Source: Planotetraspora thailandica (lineage in GTDB: Bacteria; Actinomycetota; Actinomycetes; Streptosporangiales; Streptosporangiaceae). From it: 64,000 nt of DNA. The translations under genes were made by a program, and so were the position numbers. Every line of letters begins with the position of its first letter. The first letter of the stretch is position 1. The DNA lies in NCBI RefSeq assembly GCF_016863335.1, contig NZ_BOOR01000012.1:124001-188000 (forward strand), written 5' to 3'. Below are positions 29,207 through 37,297 of the stretch, in pieces. The notes beneath the pieces were generated by a model. The model saw only the letters and a program-made list of their open reading frames with translations, was not told the DNA's origin and ran no database searches.

Positions 29207-29225
29207 GCGTCCTCCGATCGCGTAC

Positions 29226-29255
29226 GGCCCCCGCCCTAACGTCAGGGCGGGGGCC
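29226..29255 (+). terminator. Terminator of the M1 peptidase gene
   Basis: GGCCCCCGCCCT (29226-29237) pairs perfectly with 29244-29255, loop AACGTC, 20 bp after the stop codon. GGTTCGTA follows, without a clear U-run. Confidence 0.7.
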
Positions 29256-29353
29256 GGTTCGTATGGGTGACACTCACCGATGGCCCGATATGTCGGATTT
29301 GGGTAGCATTCGGGCTTCGTCACCCGAGCTCACTCATGAGCAAGGAGCTCAGC

Positions 29354-29896
29354 ATGTCTCCCGTCTCCGTCGAACCGCTGCTCGCCGCGGCGAATGCCGA
29401 CGCCGCCCTGGTCGAGCGGCTCACCACGCTGGTCAACGAGGTCTACGCGGTGGCCGAGAAGGGCTTGTGGGCCGACGGCTATGCCCGCACCACGCCCGGC
29501 GAGATCGCCGCGCTCGTCGGGGCCGGGGAGATCGCCGTGGCCCGCGTGGACGGGAGGATCGTCGGCTGCGTGCGCGTCCAGGACCTCGACGAGCACACCG
29601 GGGAGTTCGGCATGCTGGCCGCCGACCTCGATCACCGTGGCGCCGGAGTGGGCCGCGCCCTCGTCGCGTTCGCCGAGGGCCGCAGTCGCGACCTCGGCCG
29701 CCGCACGATGCAGCTGGAACTGCTCGTGCCGCGCGGCTGGGCTCATCCGTCGAAGGAGTTCCTCGCCGGTTGGTACGGCAGGCTCGGCTACCGCCGGGTG
29801 GACGTCGGTGCGATCGAGGAGGCCCATCCCACCCTGGCTCCGCTGCTCGCCACGCCCTGCGACTACCTCGTCTACCGCAAGGACCTCGGCGCCTGA
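29354..29896 (+). CDS. GNAT-family N-acetyltransferase
   Basis: 180 residues with the GNAT fold. The acetyl-CoA loop region is LDHRGAGVGRALVAFAEG, preceded by the beta strand GEFGMLAADL, and the C-terminal FLAGWYGRLGYRRV segment is typical. The substrate is unknown. AAGGAG ends 6 bp before ATG 29354, which decides the start over the in-frame ATG at 29336. It is convergent with the kinase at 30275, and the gap between them is filled with 53-bp repeats. Confidence 0.88.
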   Translation: MSPVSVEPLLAAANADAALVERLTTLVNEVYAVAEKGLWADGYARTTPGEIAALVGAGEIAVARVDGRIVGCVRVQDLDEHTGEFGMLAADLDHRGAGVGRALVAFAEGRSRDLGRRTMQLELLVPRGWAHPSKEFLAGWYGRLGYRRVDVGAIEEAHPTLAPLLATPCDYLVYRKDLGA

Positions 29897-29942
29897 CATA
29901 GCCGCCCCCGCCCGCGCCCTCCGCGCGTGTCCCCCCGCGCGT

Positions 29943-30010
29943 GTGATCATGCAGAAGCTTGCGCAGGTGCCGTGCGGCCTGCGCCAACTCCCGCCGTGAT
30001 CATGCACTCC
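29943..30010 (-). repeat. 53-bp-period repeat, two units, minus orientation
   Basis: The core GCATGATCAC on the minus strand occurs at 29943-29952 and 29996-30005, exactly 53 bp apart. The inter-core sequence contains GGCGCAGG and ACCTGCGCAAGCTTCT, matching the other arrays. The units face away from the plus-oriented array at 30134. Confidence 0.85.
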
Positions 30011-30133
30011 AGTACGGCATGTGCCCGTGTGAGAGATATCAACGAGCGCCCATCAAGCCCAGGGATCTCAGACGCCGAACCCAAGGAGCATGATCCTGAA
30101 CGGCGTCTGCTCGGACAGGTCGCGGTGTTCGTG

Positions 30134-30284
30134 AAATCGTGCATGATCACGACCGGCGTCTGGCCAGGTCAGCCCCCCACAATCCGAACTTCTGCATGAT
30201 CACGGCAAGGGTTCGCGCACGTCAGGAGGTACGCTCCCGAACTTCTGCATGATCACGCGCAAGGGGGTGTCTGGTCAGGTGGCC
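30134..30284 (+). repeat. 53-bp-period repeat, three units, plus orientation
   Basis: Cores GCATGATCAC start at 30141, 30194 and 30247, each exactly 53 bp apart. The last two are preceded by GAACTTCT. Each unit continues with a variable 15-20 bp, then a GGTCAGG- or CGTCAGG-type element. The last unit runs into the kinase gene, whose TGA lies in GGTCAGGTGG read on the other strand. The remainder of the 29897-30274 gap shows no gene. Confidence 0.88.
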
Positions 30285-32695
30285 GGGCGGAAGGTCGCCG
30301 TGAACGTCTCGAAGTAGTGCAGGTTCTCCTGCCACTGGCTTTCGGGGGTCTGCCAGAAGATGGCGTATCCGTGGTGCTTGTCGGTGACGAAACCACGATC
30401 GATCGCGTGCCGCTTCCCGCTGCTGCCCTGCCAGGTGAACTCCCAGTCGGCGGCCTCCTTGAAGTAGTCCACCGACTTGATGGTCACGCGCCGGTAGCCG
30501 GAAAACCGTGAGGGAGCGGACTGCTCCTGGTTCTTCCAGTCCTTCACCGCATCGGACTTGGGCGTGCTGGTCATGCCGATCTGCAGGGTGCCGACGCCGT
30601 CGGGCCCGCGGAACCAGACGTTGTAAGCGTCGCGGCGGTCGACCTTCCAGCCGTTGGGAAGGGCGATGGAGAAGCCCGTCTGGTCGCGGTACGTGTGCCA
30701 GTTCTTCGGCGGGTCCGCGGGCTGCGAGGTGGCCGGGGTGGGCGTGGGGGAGGGCTTGCTCGAGGCGGACGGCGTCTTGCTCGGAGACGCCGGCTTGGTC
30801 GCGGTCGCGGGGGCCGACGTGGGCGTGGTCTTCGTGTCGTCGCTCGGCTGCGCCGACGTACGCTCTCCCGCTCGCATGCCGAGGAAGCCCGCGATGCCCG
30901 CGATGATCAGTAACGCGGGGACGATCACCAGGGCGGCCTTCACCAGGAGGGGGGGCCGCCATCTCTGGACGGCCCCGGCGTCCCGGCTCTCACCGTCGCC
31001 CGCGTGCCAGACCGATCCTCGCTGTGTAGCGGCGCCGGTGGTGAGATCCCGGCCCGCCGGAACTCCCCAGCCCGCGGCGGAGACGCTATGGCTCTGCCCG
31101 GCGGACGGCGCCGTGTTCTCCCGCGTCGGTGCGGGCGACGGCGTCGCCGGTGCGCCGGGAGCCACCGGAGGCCGCCCCCCGCCCGAGACGCCGCCTGAGA
31201 CGCCGCCTGAGACGCCACCCGGGCCGCGGGCGGCTTCGGACCGGCCCGCTGACGGCGTGCCCGTCCCTGCCGTGGCCCCGGCCGCGTTCCCGGCGCCTGC
31301 CGGGCTCTTCGGGCCTGCCGTACCCGGGGATCCGCCCGCGGGCACCGCCGGCGTCGGAGACGCTGAGGGGGCTGGGTGCGCTGGGGGCGTTGCGGGCGCC
31401 GGGCGCCCGGCCTGAGCGCCCGTCTCCGGGACGCCTGGCCCGCCGCTCGCGGACTGCCGGGCTTCCTGGCCTCCGCGCGGGACGACCTTCGTCTTGGGGG
31501 CCTCCTTGCCGCCGGGCGCGGCGGCCTCCGCGACCGCCCCCGTGGCGGGAGGGGCCGCCGCCGGGCGGGCGGCGGGCTCCTGAGCGCTCTCCGCAGCGCT
31601 CTCCGCAGCGCTCTCCACTGGGGAGCCGGCGGACGCCTCTTCCCGCGGGCCGGAGCCACCGGCGGCGGGCTTCGAGCCGGCGGGCGGGGCCTTGGGTGCG
31701 GGGCCCGCGGCGTCCGGCGCCGCGCCCTTCCCGGCCGGTTGCGGCCGGCTCGCCCCGCGCGCCGCCTGCTCCGCGTCGCCGCCATCTCCGCCATCTCGCC
31801 CCTCTCCGGCTCCTGCGGGCGAAGGGGAGGCGGCGGGCGGGGGGACGACCTCGGGCAACGTGGGAGCCGGGAGTACGGGTGCGGGGCTGGAGACCTGCCG
31901 CAGGAGGCGGGCGGTCTCGTCATAGTCAGGCCTGTCGGCGGGCTCCTTGGCGAGCAGCCGCATCAGCGCGGGCCCCAGCCGACCGGCCTTGGCCGAGGGG
32001 GCGGGCTCCTCGTTCAGCACGGCGTGCATGGTCGCCATGGCCATGCCCTTGTCGTGCGGCGGCTTGCCCTCCACCGCCGCGTACAGCGTCGCCCCGAGCG
32101 ACCACAGATCCGACTCACGCTGCGCGGGGCTGCCGCGGAGCCGTTCCGGCGGGATGAAGGCGGGAGTGCCGACGAGGCCGGTGCGCGTCATCGTCGAGTC
32201 GGCCTCGAGGCGGGCGATGCCGAAGTCGGTCAGCACGACTCGCCCGTCTCCGGTGAGCAGCACGTTCTCGGGTTTGACATCGCGGTGGAGCACACCCTGG
32301 GCGTGCGCGGCGCGCAGCGCGTCGAGGATCTGCAGGCCGATCTCGGCCGTGCGCTCGGGAGTGAGCGGCCCGTCTTCGCGGATCGTCTGGCCGAGTGAGC
32401 GAGACTCGACGAGCTGCATGATGATCCAGGGGCGGTCGTCCTCCTCGATCACGTCGTGGACGACGACCACGTTCGGGTGGGTCAGCCGGCCCGCGGCTCG
32501 CGCCTCCCGCATGGTCCTGCGGTTGAGATCGCTGAGCTCGTCGCCCATGGCGCTGTCGTAGCGGACCTCCTTGACGGCCACGGGCCGGTCGAGCAGCCGG
32601 TCGTGGGCTCGCCACACGACCCCCATCCCTCCTCGGCCGATTGGCTCTTCGAGGTGATACCGGCCGCCGACGAGCCGGCCTTCCGCTTGCGCCAT
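30275..32695 (-). CDS. Membrane Ser/Thr protein kinase with long low-complexity linker and extracellular sensor-like domain
   Basis: 806 residues. The kinase domain (about 10-270) has [30 protein letters not shown] and SDLWSLGA. About 330 residues of Pro/Ala/Gly/Ser-rich linker follow, with short repeats (SAAE, GGVS). One membrane segment (about 595-620) precedes a Thr/Pro/Ser stalk and a C-terminal domain of about 145 residues opening YRDQTGFSIALPNGW. This domain is homologous to the tail of the kinase at 22996-24612. GGGAGGAG lies upstream of ATG 32695. The stop codon lies inside a 53-bp repeat unit. Confidence 0.9.
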   Translation of the reverse strand: MAQAEGRLVGGRYHLEEPIGRGGMGVVWRAHDRLLDRPVAVKEVRYDSAMGDELSDLNRRTMREARAAGRLTHPNVVVVHDVIEEDDRPWIIMQLVESRSLGQTIREDGPLTPERTAEIGLQILDALRAAHAQGVLHRDVKPENVLLTGDGRVVLTDFGIARLEADSTMTRTGLVGTPAFIPPERLRGSPAQRESDLWSLGATLYAAVEGKPPHDKGMAMATMHAVLNEEPAPSAKAGRLGPALMRLLAKEPADRPDYDETARLLRQVSSPAPVLPAPTLPEVVPPPAASPSPAGAGEGRDGGDGGDAEQAARGASRPQPAGKGAAPDAAGPAPKAPPAGSKPAAGGSGPREEASAGSPVESAAESAAESAQEPAARPAAAPPATGAVAEAAAPGGKEAPKTKVVPRGGQEARQSASGGPGVPETGAQAGRPAPATPPAHPAPSASPTPAVPAGGSPGTAGPKSPAGAGNAAGATAGTGTPSAGRSEAARGPGGVSGGVSGGVSGGGRPPVAPGAPATPSPAPTRENTAPSAGQSHSVSAAGWGVPAGRDLTTGAATQRGSVWHAGDGESRDAGAVQRWRPPLLVKAALVIVPALLIIAGIAGFLGMRAGERTSAQPSDDTKTTPTSAPATATKPASPSKTPSASSKPSPTPTPATSQPADPPKNWHTYRDQTGFSIALPNGWKVDRRDAYNVWFRGPDGVGTLQIGMTSTPKSDAVKDWKNQEQSAPSRFSGYRRVTIKSVDYFKEAADWEFTWQGSSGKRHAIDRGFVTDKHHGYAIFWQTPESQWQENLHYFETFTATFRPAT

Positions 32696-32833
32696 CAGAT
32701 CTCCTCCCGAGCCCAAAATCGTCCCATGGATAAGAAATGGTTCGGCCAGACCACGCCGGATCATCTATCGATATTTCGGCATGTGAGACAGATCATTTCG
32801 AATCGGAGTCAGACGGCTGCTAAGGTCCATGTC

Positions 32834-32893
32834 ATGGCTGAGCGTCACGTATTTACGCGGCCGGCTCCGGAAGGGCCGGTCGTACGAGCGTGA
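32834..32893 (+). CDS. Possible 19-residue leader peptide
   Basis: An ATG at 32834 with AAGG 8-10 bp upstream opens MAERHVFTRPAPEGPVVRA and stops before the structured leader. There is no run of aromatic codons, so classical aromatic attenuation is not obvious. A longer overlapping frame from ATG 32829 (MSWLSVTYLRG) contains Trp and Tyr codons but runs through the terminator. Coding status is uncertain. Confidence 0.25.
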   Translation: MAERHVFTRPAPEGPVVRA

Positions 32894-32948
32894 TGTAGCG
32901 ACCACCTGGAGCCGGCTGAAGGCAGAGACCCCACGTCTCTGCCTTTTT
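32860..32948 (+). promoter_or_regulatory. Structured leader with intrinsic terminator upstream of the DAHPS/CM fusion gene
   Basis: GCCGGCTCC (32860-32868) pairs perfectly with GGAGCCGGC (32908-32916), closing a long stem-loop. Immediately after, AAGGCAGAGAC (32919-32929) pairs with GTCTCTGCCTT (32935-32945), followed by five T's. This is a textbook intrinsic terminator on the plus strand, 48 bp before the next start codon and about 250 bp from the divergent kinase start. It is either an attenuator/riboswitch-like leader or the end of a small RNA. Confidence 0.7.
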
Positions 32949-32995
32949 CGTTGTCAACGTGCCGGTGCGAATGGCCGGCTTACCGAGGAGCGGAC

Positions 32996-33925
32996 ATGTC
33001 GCAGGCAGCACGACCCGGCAGCGCCGTACGGATCGGGACCCTCCCCGTCGGGGACGGCATGCCCGTGGTCGTCATCGGCGGGGACGACGCGCGATGGCTC
33101 AGCCTCAGAGATCACGATGGCCGCGCCCAGGCGGACGAGGTGATCGGCGAGGCGCGGGCCGGGTGGGCGGGCCCGCTGCTCGTGGAGCCCTTCTCGGCCG
33201 CCGACCTCGGCGCCGTCGCCGAGCAGGCCGACGGCGTCGTGATCGGCGCGGCGTGGATGCAGGACTTCCGGCTGGTTCAGGCCGTCGCGCGCACCGGGCT
33301 GCCGGTGCTCGTGCAACGCGGCCCGTCCGCCACGCAGGCCGAATGGCTGGCCATCGCGGACTACTGCGCGGCCGAGGGCAACGACCAGGTGGTGCTCTGC
33401 GAGAGCGGGAGCCGTACGCATCTGGGCGGCGCCACGCTCGACCTGGCGCTCATGAGGGACGCCAGGGAACGCTCGGGCCGCCCCGTCGTGGCCGATCTCG
33501 GAGACGATCCCACCCTGGCCGCGGCCGCGGTCGCCGCGGGTGCCGACGGCCTGCTGCTCGGCCCCGCCGTACGGCCAGGCGTGGCGGCGGCCGCGCACGA
33601 GGCGGCCACGGTCGTCGGCGCGCTCCTGCGGTCGGAGTCACCGGACGGGGTGGCCGCCGCGCGGGCGGCGATCGACCGGGTGGACGCGGCCCTCGCCACG
33701 CTGCTCGAACGGCGGGCCGGCCTGGCGGGGACCGTCCAGCGGCTCAAACCGGTCGGCGGCTTCCGCGGGCGCGACATGGACCGCGAGCGCCTCCTGGTCG
33801 CCGCGATGGCCAGGAGGGCGCCGCGCCTGGGGGAGGCCAGGCTCGGCCCGGTGATGAACGCGGTCATCGAGGCCGGGCTCCACCTGGCCGAGGAGGATCG
33901 CGAGGTCGCGCCCGGCCCCGCATGA
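32996..33925 (+). CDS. Degenerate DAHP-synthase domain fused to C-terminal chorismate mutase
   Basis: 309 residues. Residues about 55-205 follow the type I-beta DAHP synthase pattern: VVIGAAWMQDF for the usual LQIGARNMQNF, VLVQRG for VLLKRG, ESGSRT for ERGIRT, and AAVAAGADGLL. The catalytic lysine (now Gln108) and the metal-ligand His of DPSH (now DLGD, 167-170) are missing, and the N-terminal part is short. Residues about 220-300 look like an AroQ chorismate mutase (AARAAIDRVD, ERRAGLA, RDMDRERLL). The likely activity is chorismate to prephenate, with the first domain structural or regulatory; this is inference. GAGGAG precedes the ATG by 5 bp. Confidence 0.7.
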   Translation: MSQAARPGSAVRIGTLPVGDGMPVVVIGGDDARWLSLRDHDGRAQADEVIGEARAGWAGPLLVEPFSAADLGAVAEQADGVVIGAAWMQDFRLVQAVARTGLPVLVQRGPSATQAEWLAIADYCAAEGNDQVVLCESGSRTHLGGATLDLALMRDARERSGRPVVADLGDDPTLAAAAVAAGADGLLLGPAVRPGVAAAAHEAATVVGALLRSESPDGVAAARAAIDRVDAALATLLERRAGLAGTVQRLKPVGGFRGRDMDRERLLVAAMARRAPRLGEARLGPVMNAVIEAGLHLAEEDREVAPGPA

Positions 33926-34011
33926 GCACGCGTGGGCACGCATAGGCTCGAAGCAGCGTGCGTCGTGGGGGCCCGGGCGTCCGGAGTCCACGACGGCGGG
34001 CTGGGGGTCTC

Positions 34012-37000
34012 ATGGGTGACGCGTTCGTCCATCTGCACGTCCACACCGAATATTCGACGCTCGACGGCGCGGCCCGGATCCCGCGGCTGGTCGAGCGCGC
34101 GGCCGAGCTCGGCATGCCCGCGATCGCGATCACCGACCACGGCGTCCTCCACGGGGCCTACGATTTCCACCGGCAGGCGACCGCCGCCGGGGTGAAGCCG
34201 ATCGTGGGCATCGAGGCCTACGTCGCGCCGGGGTCCCGGTTCGACAGGACGCCGGTCATGTGGGGCGGGCCGGACCAGAAGGCCGACGACGTCTCGGGGG
34301 GCGGCCACTACACCCACATGACGATCTGGGCCGCGAACCTGGCCGGCCTCAGAAACCTGACCCTCCTCAGCTCCCGCGCCTACACGGAGGGCCTGGTGCG
34401 CCGGCGGCCCCGCATGGACGCCGAGTCGCTGGCGGAACACGCAGAAGGGCTGATGGCCACCACCGGCTGCCCGTCAGGGGAGGTGCAGACCCGCCTGCGC
34501 CTGGGCCAGTACGGCCAGGCCCGCGACGCCGCTGCGAAATATCAGGACATATTCGGCAGGGAGAACTTCTTCCTGGAGATCATGGACCACGGTCTCGGCA
34601 TCGAGCGGCGGGTCCGTCAGGGGCTTACCGCGATCGGGCGCGAGCTCGGCATCCCGCCGGTGGTCACCAACGACGCCCACTACGTCGACGCGGCGGACGC
34701 CGCCGTCCAGGACGCCCTGCTGTGCGTCCGCACGGGCAGGCCGATGTCCGACCCCGACCGCCTGCGGTTCGAGGGCACCGGCTACTTCCTGAAGCCCGCC
34801 GTACAGATGCGGGCCCTCGACTCCTCCGCCTTGTGGCAGGAGGGCTGCCGCACCACCCTGCTGATCGCCGAGAGGGCCGACCCCGCAGGCATGTTCGTTC
34901 CCCGAAACCTGATGCCGGGTTTCCCCGTGGTCCCGGGACGGACCGAGGAGGACCTCTTCCGCGAGACCGTCTGGGCGGGAATGCGCAGGTGCCACCCCGG
35001 CGGCTTCGGCGAGGAGCGCAGAGCCCGAGCCGAGCACGAGATCGACGTCATCGTGCGGATGGGATTCCCGTCCTACTTCCTCGTCGTCGCCGACGTCGTC
35101 ACCTGGGCCAAGGCGCGCGGCATCCGGGTCGGGCCCGGGCGCGGCTCGGCCGCAGGTTCGCTGGTCGCCTATGCGATGGGGATCACCGACATCGACCCGA
35201 TCGCGTACGGCCTGCTCTTCGAGCGGTTCCTCAACCCCGGGCGTGTCTCCCCGCCCGACATCGACATCGACTTCGACGAGCGCAGGCGGCCCGAGGTCAT
35301 CCGCTACGTCACCGAGAAATGGGGCTCCGACAAGGTAGCCCTGATCGCGACATTCGCCACGATCAAGGCGAAGGCCGCCGTGCGTGACGCGGCTCGCGTC
35401 CTCGGCCGGCCGTACGCGCTGGGGGACATGATCTCGCGGGCGTTCCCCCCGGCGGTGCTGGGCGAGGACATCCCCCTCGCGGCCGTGTTCGACCCCCGGC
35501 ACCCGCGCCACCGCGAGGCCGCCGAGCTGCGCGCCCTGTACGGCGCGAACGCCGACGTCAGGGCGACGATGGACCTCGCCAGACCCCTGGAGGGGCTGAT
35601 CCGGCAGACCGGCGTGCATCCCGCGGGCGTCATCCTGTCGGCAGAGCCGATCGAGGAGAGCGTCCCGGTCATGCGGCGGGAGTCCGACGACACGATCGTC
35701 ACGCAGTTCGCCCACCCGGCCTGCGAGGCCCTCGGCCTGCTCAAGATGGACTTCCTCGGCCTGCGCAACCTCACCGTCATCGACGACTGCCTCGCCATGG
35801 CCGGGCGGCCCGTCGACCTGCTGGAGTTGCCGCTCGACGACGAGCCCACCTACGAGTTGCTGAGCCGCGCCGACACCCTCGGCGTCTTCCAGCTCGACGG
35901 CGGAGGCATGCGCACCCTGCTGCGCCTGATGCGTCCCGACACCTTCGCCGACATCCCCGCCGCTCTCGCGCTCCACCGCCCCGGCCCCATGGGCGCCGGG
36001 GCGCACACCGCGTACGCGCTGCGCAAGAACGGCAGGCAGGAGATCACCCCGATCCACCCCGAGCTGGAAGGCCCGCTCGCCGGCATCCTCGGCACGACGT
36101 ACGGGCTGATCGTCTACCAGGAGCAGGTCATGGCGATCGCGCGGAAGGTCGCGGGCTATTCCGCCTCCGGCGCCGACCTGCTCCGCCGCGCGATGAGCAA
36201 GAAGCTCCGCCTCGACGAGCACTTCGAGGTCTTCGCGGGCGGCATGCGGGCGCGCGGCTTCTCGGCGGGCGCGATCAGGGCGTTGTGGGACGTGTTGCTG
36301 CCGTTCTCCGGCTACGCGTTCAACAAGGCCCACGCCACCGGCTACGGCCTGGTCTCCTACTGGACGGCCTACCTCAAGGCCAACCACCCGGCCGAATACA
36401 TGGCCGCCCTGCTCACCTCGGTCACCGGCGACAGGGACAAGTCGGCTCTCTACCTCGGCGAGTGCCGCCGTATGGGCATCGGCGTGCTCGGGCCTGACGT
36501 CAACGACTCCGGCGCCGGCTTCGTGCCGCGCGGCGGTGACGTGCGCTTCGGCCTGTCGGCCGTCCGCAACGTCGGCCCCGAGGTCGTCGACGGCATCATC
36601 GGCTCCCGGGGGAGCGGGTTCGCGGATTTCGGCGACTTCCTCCGCAAGGTCCCCCCGGCCGTCTGCACCCGGCGTGTGGTCGAGTCCCTGATCAAGGCGG
36701 GCGCCTTCGACGCCATGGGCCACCCCCGCAAGGGCCTGATGCTGGTGCACGAGCAGGCCGTCGATGCCACAGCCGCCGTCAAGAGGAACGAGACGATCGG
36801 GCAGGGCTCGTTGTTCGACGCGGCCGACGACCACACGTTCGGCGTGCGTATCCCGCCGGGGGAGTGGGACGGGGACACGCTCCTGCGGTTCGAGCGCGAG
36901 ATGCTCGGCCAGTACGTCTCAGGCCACCCCCTCCTCGGCGCCGCGCCCGCCCTCGCATCGCTTGCCGACTGCACTCTGGCCGCCCTGCGTACCGGCGACG

Positions 37001-37272
37001 GCGTGGACGGCAGGACCGTCACCGTCGGCGGGCTGCTGACCGGCCTGCGGCGCAGACTCACGAGGAACGGCGAAACCTGGGTCAGCGCCACCCTGGAAGA
37101 CCTCGAAGGATCCGTCGACGTGCTCTTCTTTCCGTCGGTGTGCGAGTCGCGCGCCGAGGTGCTCGTCGAGGACTCCGTCGTCCTGGTCAGAGGCCGGGTG
37201 GACATGCGCGACGGCACCGCGAAGATCATCGCGGCCGACGTGACCGCGCCCGATCTGCGATCAGCCACTTGA
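34012..37272 (+). CDS. dnaE: DNA polymerase III alpha subunit, DnaE1 type, lacking the usual C-terminal domain
   Basis: 1086 residues of C-family replicative polymerase. The PHP domain opens with FVHLHVHTEYSTLDG. The palm carries GPGRGSAAGSLVAYA, PDIDIDFDE and KMDFLGLRNLTVID with the catalytic aspartates. The beta-clamp region (GQGSLFD) and the OB fold (VGGLLTG...SVDVLFFP) follow. It aligns with actinobacterial DnaE1, not with DnaE2/ImuC, but ends just after the OB fold (IIAADVTAPDL), about 80-90 residues short of the usual end, so the C-terminal subunit-contact domain is missing. The position downstream of ileS-lspA-rluD matches the usual dnaE locus. It could be the main polymerase or a second copy. 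Confidence 0.88.
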   Translation: MGDAFVHLHVHTEYSTLDGAARIPRLVERAAELGMPAIAITDHGVLHGAYDFHRQATAAGVKPIVGIEAYVAPGSRFDRTPVMWGGPDQKADDVSGGGHYTHMTIWAANLAGLRNLTLLSSRAYTEGLVRRRPRMDAESLAEHAEGLMATTGCPSGEVQTRLRLGQYGQARDAAAKYQDIFGRENFFLEIMDHGLGIERRVRQGLTAIGRELGIPPVVTNDAHYVDAADAAVQDALLCVRTGRPMSDPDRLRFEGTGYFLKPAVQMRALDSSALWQEGCRTTLLIAERADPAGMFVPRNLMPGFPVVPGRTEEDLFRETVWAGMRRCHPGGFGEERRARAEHEIDVIVRMGFPSYFLVVADVVTWAKARGIRVGPGRGSAAGSLVAYAMGITDIDPIAYGLLFERFLNPGRVSPPDIDIDFDERRRPEVIRYVTEKWGSDKVALIATFATIKAKAAVRDAARVLGRPYALGDMISRAFPPAVLGEDIPLAAVFDPRHPRHREAAELRALYGANADVRATMDLARPLEGLIRQTGVHPAGVILSAEPIEESVPVMRRESDDTIVTQFAHPACEALGLLKMDFLGLRNLTVIDDCLAMAGRPVDLLELPLDDEPTYELLSRADTLGVFQLDGGGMRTLLRLMRPDTFADIPAALALHRPGPMGAGAHTAYALRKNGRQEITPIHPELEGPLAGILGTTYGLIVYQEQVMAIARKVAGYSASGADLLRRAMSKKLRLDEHFEVFAGGMRARGFSAGAIRALWDVLLPFSGYAFNKAHATGYGLVSYWTAYLKANHPAEYMAALLTSVTGDRDKSALYLGECRRMGIGVLGPDVNDSGAGFVPRGGDVRFGLSAVRNVGPEVVDGIIGSRGSGFADFGDFLRKVPPAVCTRRVVESLIKAGAFDAMGHPRKGLMLVHEQAVDATAAVKRNETIGQGSLFDAADDHTFGVRIPPGEWDGDTLLRFEREMLGQYVSGHPLLGAAPALASLADCTLAALRTGDGVDGRTVTVGGLLTGLRRRLTRNGETWVSATLEDLEGSVDVLFFPSVCESRAEVLVEDSVVLVRGRVDMRDGTAKIIAADVTAPDLRSAT

Positions 37273-37297
37273 GCCTCCACCCGCTGGAAGGTGCAGG

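Noticed and set aside
30134-30284. CRISPR array reading of the 53-bp repeats
   Set aside because: The spacers are partly conserved (the GGTCAGG-type element), the conserved core is short, only 2-3 units occur per locus, and no cas genes are visible.
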